64,000 nucleotides of DNA. It comes from Pseudomonas fluorescens Q2-87 (GTDB lineage: Bacteria > Pseudomonadota > Gammaproteobacteria > Pseudomonadales > Pseudomonadaceae). The position numbers and the translations under genes are program-made. The notes below the pieces were generated by a model that worked only from the letters and a program-made list of their open reading frames with translations, did no database searches and was not told the DNA's origin. How positions within the stretch are numbered: the stretch's first letter is position 1; every line of letters starts with the position of its first letter. Where the stretch lies: positions 1,368,556 to 1,432,555 of the forward strand of contig NZ_CM001558.1 of NCBI RefSeq assembly GCF_000281895.1. The letters run 5' to 3'. This document shows positions 30,047 through 37,201 of this stretch, piece after piece.

Positions 30047-30514
30047 TCATGCCTGGCTGAGGGGGCGTTGCTTGACCATGTTGGCGGTCGAGCCGCGAGC
30101 ATCATACAGCGTAGGAACTTCGCCGCCATTGAGGATGCGCAACTGATTGGCGGTGGCGGCCTGCTGCATCTGGATCGACTGGCCGTTGCGCACGTTGGTG
30201 GCCTGGCACTGGGCGAGCAGGTCATTGAGCACTGCGCTCTGGGACAGCAACTGATCGCCAATCGACGACTGGCTCGCCAACTGTTCGAGGCCGTCGTGGT
30301 TGGCGGGCAGTTTAAGGCTGGCGAGAATCTCGCTGCGCTTGCGGCCATGCTGGTCGAGCAAGATGATCAGTGCCTGTTTTTGCGCCAGGATGTTTTCCAG
30401 CAGCGGCATGTCGCGACCGTGCAGGGCCAGGGATTCGGCCCGCAATAATTCCAGCAGTTGTTGCGCTGGAACAAAGTCATCGGTGATCAATTGCAATAAA
30501 GTCGAGTCGTGCAT
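30047..30514 (-). CDS. flgN: Flagellar export chaperone FlgN
   Basis: 155 residues, almost all helical, acidic in the first half (LLQLITDDFVPAQQLLELLR, LENILAQKQALIILLDQHGR) and Gln-rich later (QSIQMQQAATANQLRIL). This pattern and the position after flgM identify FlgN, the cytoplasmic chaperone of the hook-filament junction proteins FlgK and FlgL. It starts 48 bp after flgM on the same strand. Confidence 0.9.
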   Translation of the reverse strand: MHDSTLLQLITDDFVPAQQLLELLRAESLALHGRDMPLLENILAQKQALIILLDQHGRKRSEILASLKLPANHDGLEQLASQSSIGDQLLSQSAVLNDLLAQCQATNVRNGQSIQMQQAATANQLRILNGGEVPTLYDARGSTANMVKQRPLSQA

Positions 30515-30562
30515 GGCTGGCCTTGGGTCTTAAGCGTCCAAAAGCCTGGCGCAGGCGGCAGC

Positions 30563-30871
30563 CTAGCGCTGGGCTTCGAAGTTGAGCAGTTTGCTGGCTA
30601 CGCGGTTGCTGTCGACTTTATAGCTGCCATCGGCGATGGCTGCTTTCAACTCGGCCACGCGGGCGTTGTCGACGACAGGTTGATCGCGCAGCTTGTCAGT
30701 GACCTTCTGCAACTGCTGAGCCTCATTGCTGAGGTGTACGGACTCTCCGTTGCTGACCTGTTCGGCTGGCGTAGGCAGCGGCGCAGATTTGTCGGCTTCT
30801 TTGCTCGCGTTGGTACGCGTAGTGCCTGTCAACGGTGAAGAGCTGTTCAAACGGTTGAAATCGATGACCAT
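30563..30871 (-). CDS. flgM: Anti-sigma-28 factor FlgM
   Basis: 102 residues. It starts [17 protein letters not shown], with a disordered N-terminus rich in Ser, Thr and Pro. The C-terminal helices ([52 protein letters not shown]) are the FliA-binding part. FlgM holds FliA until the hook is complete and is then exported. A near-perfect FliA promoter lies 37 bp upstream, giving the feedback loop known for this system. Confidence 0.94.
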   Translation of the reverse strand: MVIDFNRLNSSSPLTGTTRTNASKEADKSAPLPTPAEQVSNGESVHLSNEAQQLQKVTDKLRDQPVVDNARVAELKAAIADGSYKVDSNRVASKLLNFEAQR

Positions 30872-30907
30872 GGTAAAAAACCTCTGGGTATTTGGACGCT
30901 TGCCATG

Positions 30908-30934
30908 TTTTCGGCCATTCCCAAAAAAACTTTA
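30908..30934 (-). promoter_or_regulatory. FliA (sigma-28) promoter of flgM
   Basis: On the minus strand: TAAAGTTT, exactly 11 bases, GCCGAAAA. The consensus is TAAAGTTT-N11-GCCGATAA, so 15 of 16 positions fit with correct spacing. It would give FliA-dependent flgM-flgN(-ycgR) expression in addition to read-through from flgA. Confidence 0.85.
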
Positions 30935-31054
30935 GGCTCATTTATTCAATGAACGTGCGCACGTCTGCGCTTGCCTTTGCGTAAGGCACAGTCTAGGGAA
31001 CGTCGGGTCCAAGCGCCAGCTTTCTACCGTCTCTACCGGGGCTCTACCGGGTCA

Positions 31055-31819
31055 CTACATCGCCACCTCCACCTGGCCGGGGGCTATTACCTGCGCCTTG
31101 ATAACCCGTTGGGAATTGAGGTTTTTCACACGAATCTGCTCACGCATGCCACCGTTGGACAGGGCCTCGCCCGGCATCCGCACGGCCAGGGTACCGCTGC
31201 GGGCTGTAATCACGACCTGATCGCCCTTGCGGACCACCTCGGCCTGCTCCAGATGCACGAGCGTCACGATCTGATCGGCGACCATTGGTCGGACAAGTTT
31301 CTGTCCGATGGCCTGATCCACCGACGTCAGGAATCCCTGGGTGATCTGGCTGATGTCCCGTTCACGCAGCGTTACATCCTGAGGCTCGACGATCCCGGCC
31401 CGCTTGAGCGGACGAGTGGTGGTCACGATTTCCCGGAACAGGCGCACTTGAGCGGGCACGAACACCGTCCAGGGCGCGGCGCTGTCGCAACGAACCTTCA
31501 CCGTGACGCGGCCCAGGGGCCTGGCAGGGCTCTCCAGGGACGCAGTCAATTCCTTGTCGCACATCGGCATGCGCAGGCGCGGATCGAGCTGGTTGACTTC
31601 GATTTCGTAACGACCTTCGGTTTGACTGGTTGCCAGATAGTCTTCTACGGTGAATTCAAGAAAGCCCTGAGTGACGCCGATAAGGAGATCAGGCAAGGTG
31701 ACCGGAGCATCGGCACGGGCAAAGCCGCCCGATGCGAGCAGACTGGCAGCCAGCAGTGCACCGAGCCAGTGGCGGCAGCGAGTGGTCAGGCGTCGAGAAA
31801 ATGTCGTTTGTGCGTTCAT
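31055..31819 (-). CDS. flgA: Flagellar P-ring assembly chaperone FlgA
   Basis: 254 residues with a signal peptide (a basic start, then LGALLAASLLASGGFA). The SAF-like C-terminal half carries AGIVEPQDVTLRERDISQIT, GQKLVRPMVADQIVTLVHLE and GMREQIRVKNLNSQRVIKAQ, the usual end of FlgA. It acts in the periplasm to help FlgI form the P ring. It is divergent from cheV across 78 bp and leads flgA-flgM-flgN-ycgR. Confidence 0.93.
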   Translation of the reverse strand: MNAQTTFSRRLTTRCRHWLGALLAASLLASGGFARADAPVTLPDLLIGVTQGFLEFTVEDYLATSQTEGRYEIEVNQLDPRLRMPMCDKELTASLESPARPLGRVTVKVRCDSAAPWTVFVPAQVRLFREIVTTTRPLKRAGIVEPQDVTLRERDISQITQGFLTSVDQAIGQKLVRPMVADQIVTLVHLEQAEVVRKGDQVVITARSGTLAVRMPGEALSNGGMREQIRVKNLNSQRVIKAQVIAPGQVEVAM

Positions 31820-31897
31820 GCCGGTTGAATAGCAAGCCCCGTGCCGTTTAGTGATGAATGCGCGTCGGACACATTAGCGTTACGTAGGAGTCAGGGC

Positions 31898-32824
31898 ATG
31901 GCGGGAGTAATGGATTCGGTAAACCAGCGCACACAGCTGGTCGGTCAGAATCGCCTGGAGTTGTTGCTGTTCCGTCTCGACGGCCAGCAAATCTATGGGA
32001 TCAACGTATTCAAGGTCCGGGAGGTGCTGCAATGCCCCAAGCTGACCCTGATGCCAAAGTCCAGTCCCGTCGTGTGCGGTGTGGCGAACATACGCGGAGC
32101 GACCATCCCGATTCTCGATCTGGCCATGGCGACCGGTTCCGGTCGTCTGCTGGACCAGAGCAATCCGTTTGTGATCATCACCGAGTACAACACCAAGACC
32201 CAGGGATTCCTGGTGCGCTCGGTGGAGCGCATCGTCAACATGAACTGGGAAGAAATCCATCCACCGCCCAAGGGCACCGGCCGCGATCACTACCTCACGG
32301 CAGTGACCCGGGTCGACAACCAGTTGGTGGAAATCATCGACGTGGAGAAGATCCTCGCCGAAGTGGCACCTACCCCGGAAACGATTTCCGTGGGTGTGGT
32401 GGATGCCGAAACCCAGCACAAGGCGGTTTCGCTGCGCGTACTGACCGTCGATGATTCTTCGGTGGCACGCAAGCAAGTGACCCGTTGCCTGCAAACGGTC
32501 GGCGTCGAAGTGGTGGCGTTGAATGACGGGCGTCAGGCGCTGGATTACCTGCAAAAGCTGGTCGCAGAGGGCAAGAAGCCCGAAGAAGAATTCTTGATGA
32601 TGATCTCCGACATCGAGATGCCAGAGATGGACGGATACACCCTGACATCGGAAATCCGCAGCGATCCGCGTATGCAAAAGTTGCATATCATCTTGCATAC
32701 TTCATTGTCCGGGGTATTCAACCAGGCAATGGTCAAGAAAGTCGGCGCTGACGACTTCCTGGCGAAATTTCGGCCCGATGACCTGGCTTCGCGGGTCGTC
32801 GAGCGGATCAAGGCAGCAGAATAA
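31898..32824 (+). CDS. cheV: Chemotaxis protein CheV
   Basis: 308 residues: CheW-like domain (about 15-160; LLFRLDGQQIYGINVFKVRE, GVANIRGATIPILDLAMATG) followed by a receiver domain (about 180-305; LTVDDSSVARKQVTRCL, phospho-acceptor in MMISDIEMPEMDGY). CheV couples receptors to CheA and tunes adaptation. The frame is open further upstream, but TAGGAG at 31885 points to the ATG at 31898. cheR follows after 53 bp in the same direction. Confidence 0.93.
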   Translation: MAGVMDSVNQRTQLVGQNRLELLLFRLDGQQIYGINVFKVREVLQCPKLTLMPKSSPVVCGVANIRGATIPILDLAMATGSGRLLDQSNPFVIITEYNTKTQGFLVRSVERIVNMNWEEIHPPPKGTGRDHYLTAVTRVDNQLVEIIDVEKILAEVAPTPETISVGVVDAETQHKAVSLRVLTVDDSSVARKQVTRCLQTVGVEVVALNDGRQALDYLQKLVAEGKKPEEEFLMMISDIEMPEMDGYTLTSEIRSDPRMQKLHIILHTSLSGVFNQAMVKKVGADDFLAKFRPDDLASRVVERIKAAE

Positions 32825-32877
32825 AGGTCGGGCGCGTTGTGCGTCCGGCAAGTCAACACAATGAAAGAGGCGGTATC

Positions 32878-33705
32878 TTGTCTACGGGTAATTTGGATTT
32901 CGAACAGTTCCGGGTCTTCCTGGAAAAAGCCTGTGGCATCTTGCTTGGTGAAAACAAGCAATACCTGGTGTCGAGCCGTCTCAACAAGTTGATGGAACAA
33001 CAGGGCCTCAAATCCTTGGGCGAACTGGTGCAGCGTATCCAGACGCAGCCGCGCAGCGGCTTGCGCGAGATGGTGGTGGATGCGATGACCACCAACGAAA
33101 CCCTGTGGTTTCGCGACACCTACCCGTTCGAGGTGTTGAAGAACAAGGTGCTGCCGGCGGCCATCAAGGCCAGCCCGGGCCAACGCCTGCGGATCTGGTC
33201 GGCGGCCTGTTCGTCAGGGCAGGAACCCTATTCGCTGTCGATGTCCATTGATGAGTTCGAGCGGACCAACCTGGGCCAGCTGAAAGGTGGTGTACAAATC
33301 GTCGCCACCGACCTGTCCGGAACCATGCTCAACAACTGCAAGACCGGCGAGTACGACAGCCTGGCCATAGGCCGTGGCCTGTCGCCCGATCGCCTGCAAC
33401 GTTACTTCGACCCGAAAGGGCCGGGTAAGTGGGTGGTCAAGGCGCCGATCAAGAGCCGGGTGGAGTTCCGCTCGTTCAACCTGCTGGACAGCTACGCCAG
33501 CCTGGGCAAGTTCGACATCGTGTTCTGCCGCAACGTCCTGATCTACTTCTCCGCCGAAGTGAAGAAGGACATCCTGTTGCGTATCCACAGCACGCTCAAG
33601 CCGGGCGGCTACCTGTTCCTTGGCGCTTCCGAAGCGTTGAATGGCTTGCCGGACCACTATCAAATGGTCCAGTGCAGTCCGGGGATTATTTACCAGGCGA
33701 AGTGA
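32878..33705 (+). CDS. cheR: Chemotaxis receptor methyltransferase CheR (TTG start)
   Basis: 275 residues. N-terminal helical domain (NLDFEQFRVFLEKACGILLG, REMVVDAMTTNETLWFRD) and an S-adenosylmethionine-binding domain (RIWSAACSSGQEPYSLSMSI; FDIVFCRNVLIYFSAEVKKD). It methylates receptor glutamates. The start is a TTG: AAAGAGG lies 8 bases upstream and the protein then begins MSTGNLDF, as in other Pseudomonas CheR. An upstream GTG in frame has no ribosome site. It is followed by a terminator and then the flgB promoter region. Confidence 0.92.
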   Translation: MSTGNLDFEQFRVFLEKACGILLGENKQYLVSSRLNKLMEQQGLKSLGELVQRIQTQPRSGLREMVVDAMTTNETLWFRDTYPFEVLKNKVLPAAIKASPGQRLRIWSAACSSGQEPYSLSMSIDEFERTNLGQLKGGVQIVATDLSGTMLNNCKTGEYDSLAIGRGLSPDRLQRYFDPKGPGKWVVKAPIKSRVEFRSFNLLDSYASLGKFDIVFCRNVLIYFSAEVKKDILLRIHSTLKPGGYLFLGASEALNGLPDHYQMVQCSPGIIYQAK

Positions 33706-33718
33706 TTGGCTTGGGTTG

Positions 33719-33763
33719 TCAAAAAAAAAAAGCGGGAGTCCCAAAAGGCTCCCGTTTTTTTAT
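33719..33763 (+). terminator. Terminator after cheR
   Basis: An A run, then AAGCGGGAG pairing with CTCCCGTTTTTTT around TCCCAAAAGG. It separates cheV-cheR from the flgB operon. Confidence 0.9.
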
Positions 33764-33789
33764 GCGCGTTAGCCCGCGCCACCGTCCCC

Positions 33790-33880
33790 TGTGGGAGCGA
33801 GCTTGCTCGCGAATGCGGTGGCACATCCAAAACCGATGTAAATGACAGACCGCCATCGCGAGCAAGCTCGGTCCTACAAT
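33790..33880. repeat. REPIN, type B variant
   Basis: TGTGGGAGCGAGCTTGCTCG and the inverted GCGAGCAAGCTCGGTCCTAC, the latter with decay at the tip. This variant has GAGC in place of GGGC in the stem. Confidence 0.85.
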
Positions 33881-33900
33881 GGAGTGGAATTTGCTCCATG

Positions 33901-33962
33901 AAAGCGGCAGAAAAGCGGCAGGCAGCGGAAGCCAGTTGCCGCTTTTCTGGCATTGCCGCTTT
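33901..33962 (+). repeat. Nested inverted repeat upstream of the flgB promoter
   Basis: The motif AAAGCGGCA occurs twice (33901, 33912) and TGCCGCTTT occurs twice inverted (33937, 33954), so an inner 10-bp stem and an outer 9-bp stem can form. It ends 42 bp before the sigma-54 promoter, where an enhancer-binding protein such as FleQ could act; that role is inferred. Confidence 0.6.
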
Positions 33963-34003
33963 GCCGATGCCCGCAAAGCCCCGGTTTACGGGCTTTTTGA
34001 AAA

Positions 34004-34019
34004 TGGCACGACGCTTGCT
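34004..34019 (+). promoter_or_regulatory. Sigma-54 promoter of flgBCDE
   Basis: TGGCACGACGCTTGCT matches TGGCAC-N5-TTGCW exactly, with GG and GC ten bases apart. It lies 44 bp before the flgB ATG. Class II/III flagellar operons of Pseudomonas are RpoN- and FleQ/FleR-dependent. Confidence 0.9.
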
Positions 34020-34062
34020 TTATCGACTGCACGTACATTCTGGTCACCCAAAGGTTTCCGAC

Positions 34063-34470
34063 ATGAGCATCAGCTTCGATAAAGCGCTCGGTATCCACGA
34101 ACAGGCCCTGAGCTTCCGCGCCCAGCGTGCCGAAGTCCTGGCCAACAACATCGCCAACGCCGACACCCCGAACTACAAGGCGCGGGACCTGGATTTCTCC
34201 AAAGTGCTCGCCGAGCAGAACGAGAAGACCAAGAACGGCACCTTCGCCCTGAACATGACCAATAGCCGTCATATCGAGGCCGAAGGCCTGGGCAACGGCG
34301 ATGGATCGCTGATGTATCGCACGCCGATGCAGCCTTCGATCGACCAGAACACCGTGGATGCTCAACTGGAACAGTCCAACTACGCGGAAAACTCCGTGAA
34401 CTTCCAGGCCAGCTTCACCCTGCTCAACAGCAAATTCAAAGGGCTGGTATCGGCCCTGCGTGGAGAATAA
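34063..34470 (+). CDS. flgB: Flagellar proximal rod protein FlgB
   Basis: 135 residues. It has the rod-protein N-terminal motif AEVLANNIANADTPNYKARD and ends with YAENSVNFQASFTLLNSKFK, the C-terminal helix of axial proteins. It forms the proximal rod next to the MS ring. It is the first gene of flgBCDE, 44 bp after a sigma-54 promoter; the ATG is internal to a much longer open frame that has no family resemblance. Confidence 0.94.
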   Translation: MSISFDKALGIHEQALSFRAQRAEVLANNIANADTPNYKARDLDFSKVLAEQNEKTKNGTFALNMTNSRHIEAEGLGNGDGSLMYRTPMQPSIDQNTVDAQLEQSNYAENSVNFQASFTLLNSKFKGLVSALRGE

Positions 34471-34473
34471 GCC

Positions 34474-34917
34474 ATGTCGATAGCGAGCGTATTCAACATC
34501 GCCGGCAGTGCCATGAGTGCCCAGACCACTCGCCTGAACACCGTCGCCAGTAACATCGCCAACGCCGAGACCGTTTCCTCGAGCATCGACCAGACCTACC
34601 GCGCCCGCCATCCAGTGTTCGCCACCATGTTCCAGGGCGGCCAGTCCGGTGGCAGCGATTCGCTGTTCCAGCAGCAAGACGCGGCCGGTCAGGGCGTACA
34701 GGTGCTTGGCGTGGTCGAAGACCAGAGCAACCTCGAGGCGCGCTACGAGCCCAACCATCCGGCGGCGGACGCCAAGGGCTACGTCTACTACCCGAACGTC
34801 AACGTCGTCGAAGAAATGGCCGACATGATTTCCGCCAGTCGTTCGTTCCAGACCAACGCCGAAATGATGAACACCGCCAAAACCATGATGCAGAAGGTCC
34901 TGACCCTCGGTCAGTGA
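34474..34917 (+). CDS. flgC: Flagellar proximal rod protein FlgC
   Basis: 147 residues. Axial-protein N-terminus (SAMSAQTTRLNTVASNIANA) and C-terminus (VEEMADMISASRSFQTNAEM). It forms part of the proximal rod with FlgB and FlgF. The ribosome site GGAGAA overlaps the end of flgB, three bases upstream. Confidence 0.95.
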   Translation: MSIASVFNIAGSAMSAQTTRLNTVASNIANAETVSSSIDQTYRARHPVFATMFQGGQSGGSDSLFQQQDAAGQGVQVLGVVEDQSNLEARYEPNHPAADAKGYVYYPNVNVVEEMADMISASRSFQTNAEMMNTAKTMMQKVLTLGQ

Positions 34918-34932
34918 TAAGGGGCGAGTCAC

Positions 34933-35655
34933 ATGAGCGTTACCAATACCACTGGCGGTTTGAGCCTCAACGAGATCCTTGCCAACTCTTCGGTCAAGAC
35001 CAACACCACCACCGATGGCCTGGCCTCGGCAGCGGGCGCGGCGACCGGCAAGAAAGAGCTGGGCAAGGATGCGTTCCTGCAATTGCTGGTCACCCAGCTG
35101 AAAAACCAGAACCCGCTGGAGCCTCAGGACAACGGTGAATTCGTTGCCCAGTTGGCACAGTTCAGCAGCTTGGAAGGCATCACCACCCTCAACACCACCG
35201 TGAGCGGTATCGCCGGCAACTACAACTCGTCCCAGGCATTGCAGGCCTCGTCACTGGTAGGGCGCTCAGTCATCGCCCCGGGCGACAAGGCCGTGGTCGA
35301 TACCTCCAAGAGCCTCAACGGCACGGTGGTGGTTCCGGCTTCGGTAGCCTCCGTCGCGGTCAAGATCGTCGATAAAGACGGCAAGACCGTCCGCACCATC
35401 GATTTGGGCACCCAGAAAGCCGGCAACTCCGCTTTCATCTGGGACGGCAAGAACGACGCGGGCACGGTTGTCGAGTCGGGTACATACACATTCGCGGCCT
35501 CGACCACCATCGACGGCAAGGCCACGTCGCTGATCACCAACCTGCCGGCAACGGTCAGCAGCGTGACGATCAGCCAGACGGGCGGTGAGCTGATGCTCAA
35601 CCTGGCCGGGCTGGGCAGCATCGCCCTGTCCAAAGTACAAACTATTGGTATATAG
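34933..35655 (+). CDS. flgD: Flagellar hook assembly (capping) protein FlgD
   Basis: 240 residues. The conserved N-terminal cap motif is ELGKDAFLQLLVTQLKNQNP, then DNGEFVAQLAQFSSLEGITT. The C-terminal half has Ig/Tudor-like hook-cap domains (GNSAFIWDGKNDAGTVVESG). FlgD sits at the tip of the growing hook and guides FlgE assembly. It lies between flgC and flgE with short spacers and AAGGGG before the ATG. Confidence 0.95.
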   Translation: MSVTNTTGGLSLNEILANSSVKTNTTTDGLASAAGAATGKKELGKDAFLQLLVTQLKNQNPLEPQDNGEFVAQLAQFSSLEGITTLNTTVSGIAGNYNSSQALQASSLVGRSVIAPGDKAVVDTSKSLNGTVVVPASVASVAVKIVDKDGKTVRTIDLGTQKAGNSAFIWDGKNDAGTVVESGTYTFAASTTIDGKATSLITNLPATVSSVTISQTGGELMLNLAGLGSIALSKVQTIGI

Positions 35656-35683
35656 AGCCGACTAACCGGCACAAGGAGTCAAC

Positions 35684-36994
35684 ATGTCTTTTAACATCGG
35701 CCTTAGCGGTCTCTATGCCGCCAACAAACAGCTGGACGTGACCGGTAACAACATCGCCAACGTGGCGACCACCGGCTTCAAATCGTCTCGCGCGGAATTC
35801 GAAGACGTCTACTCGGCCACCAAGCTGGGCTCGGGCAGCAAGACCGTCGGCAACGGCGTGCGCTTGGCCAACGTTTCCCAGCAGTTCGGCCAGGGTGATG
35901 TGAACAACACCGGCAACGTGCTGGACATGGGTATCCAAGGCCAGGGCTTCTTTGTCCTGGAAAACAACGGCTCCTTGAGCTACACCCGTGCCGGTACTTT
36001 CAAGACCGATAAAGACGGCTACGTCACGAACAGTGATGGTACATCGCGTTTGCAAGGCTATGGCGTGGATGCCAATGGCAAGATCCAGAACGGGATCCTG
36101 ACCGATCTGCGCATCGACACCTCGAACCTGCCGCCGAGTGCTACCAGCCTGATTTCGTCGACGATCAATCTGAACTCGACGGCGTTGCCGATCACCGCTG
36201 CGTTCAATCCGACCGATACGGCCACGTTCACCAAGCAATTCACCACGCCGGTCTACGACACCCAGGGTAACCAGCATTCCATGGACCAGTACATGGTCAA
36301 GACTGCTGGTAATACCTGGAATGTGTATACGCTGATCGATGGTCGTAACCTGAATGGTAGTTTGCCGACTACGACTGGGGCGAATGCGCCGGTCCCTTCG
36401 ACCATGACCTTTGATTCAAGCGGTAAGCTGGTTCAGGTCAGCACCCCGAATCCGCCGGGTGCGCCGCTCACTGACAGCGACCTGAAGCTCACTGGCTGGA
36501 TTCCCGGCACCGTAACCAACGGCGTATGGACCGCCAACGGCGCCGCGAGTGCACCAACCATCACAATCTCCATGGGCAACACCACCCAATTCAACGCGGA
36601 CACCGCGCGGTCGATTCCCGCCCAGAACGGTTACGCCACCGGCCAGATCACCAACCTGACCATCGATGGCAGCGGTGTCTTGCTGGCCAACTTCAGCAAC
36701 AACCAGACCAAGCCGATCGGTCAGATCGCACTCGCCAGCTTCACCAACGAACAAGGCCTGCAACCTGTCGGCGGCACCAGTTGGAAGGAAACCTTCGCGT
36801 CGGGCATCCCAGGCTATGATGCCCCGGAAACCGGCACCCTGGGTTCGATCGTCTCCAACTCCCTGGAAGAGTCCAACGTCAACCTGACCAACGAACTGGT
36901 CGAGCTGATCAAGGCCCAGAGCAACTACCAGGCGAACGCCAAGACCATCTCCACCCAGAGCACCATCATGCAGACCATTATTCAGATGACCTGA
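35684..36994 (+). CDS. flgE: Flagellar hook protein FlgE
   Basis: 436 residues. The N-terminus is NIGLSGLYAANKQLDVTGNN followed by NVATTGFKSSRAEFEDVYS; the C-terminus is LVELIKAQSNYQANAKTIST. Both pair in the axial core; the variable middle forms the hook surface. A strong terminator follows and flgF is not next, although flgFGHIJKL usually follow flgE in pseudomonads (directly or after a small gene). Those genes must lie outside this window if the strain has a complete flagellum. Confidence 0.95.
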   Translation: MSFNIGLSGLYAANKQLDVTGNNIANVATTGFKSSRAEFEDVYSATKLGSGSKTVGNGVRLANVSQQFGQGDVNNTGNVLDMGIQGQGFFVLENNGSLSYTRAGTFKTDKDGYVTNSDGTSRLQGYGVDANGKIQNGILTDLRIDTSNLPPSATSLISSTINLNSTALPITAAFNPTDTATFTKQFTTPVYDTQGNQHSMDQYMVKTAGNTWNVYTLIDGRNLNGSLPTTTGANAPVPSTMTFDSSGKLVQVSTPNPPGAPLTDSDLKLTGWIPGTVTNGVWTANGAASAPTITISMGNTTQFNADTARSIPAQNGYATGQITNLTIDGSGVLLANFSNNQTKPIGQIALASFTNEQGLQPVGGTSWKETFASGIPGYDAPETGTLGSIVSNSLEESNVNLTNELVELIKAQSNYQANAKTISTQSTIMQTIIQMT

Positions 36995-37008
36995 TAGCGG
37001 GCTGTTTC

Positions 37009-37040
37009 AAAAAACCGACGTCTTGGGCGTCGGTTTTTTT
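37009..37040 (+). terminator. Terminator after flgE
   Basis: AAAAAACCGACG pairs with CGTCGGTTTTTTT around TCTTGGG. It isolates the flg genes from the secretion locus that follows. Confidence 0.92.
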
Positions 37041-37054
37041 ATGGGTGAACTTTG

Positions 37055-37095
37055 AACGGTTGACCGTTTGTCGGGGGGCTGGTGCGGAATTTGCA
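37055..37095 (+). promoter_or_regulatory. Palindrome and candidate sigma-54 promoter before the secretion operon
   Basis: AACGGTTGACCGTT (37055-37068) is a perfect inverted repeat with a two-base centre. Twelve bases later TGGTGCGGAATTTGCA (37080-37095) has GG and GC ten bases apart and a perfect TTGCA, but differs from TGGCAC at two positions in the -24 element. It lies about 110 bp before the ATPase start. Possible RpoN control is tentative. Confidence 0.4.
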
Positions 37096-37201
37096 CTTCA
37101 GTCCAAATCGCTCAAAGAGCGTCAAGTTTCCATACGACTGTCATCAAGCCTGTATTGACTGACGACAGGGATGTCACCAAGAACCTAGGGACGGATACCC
37201 G

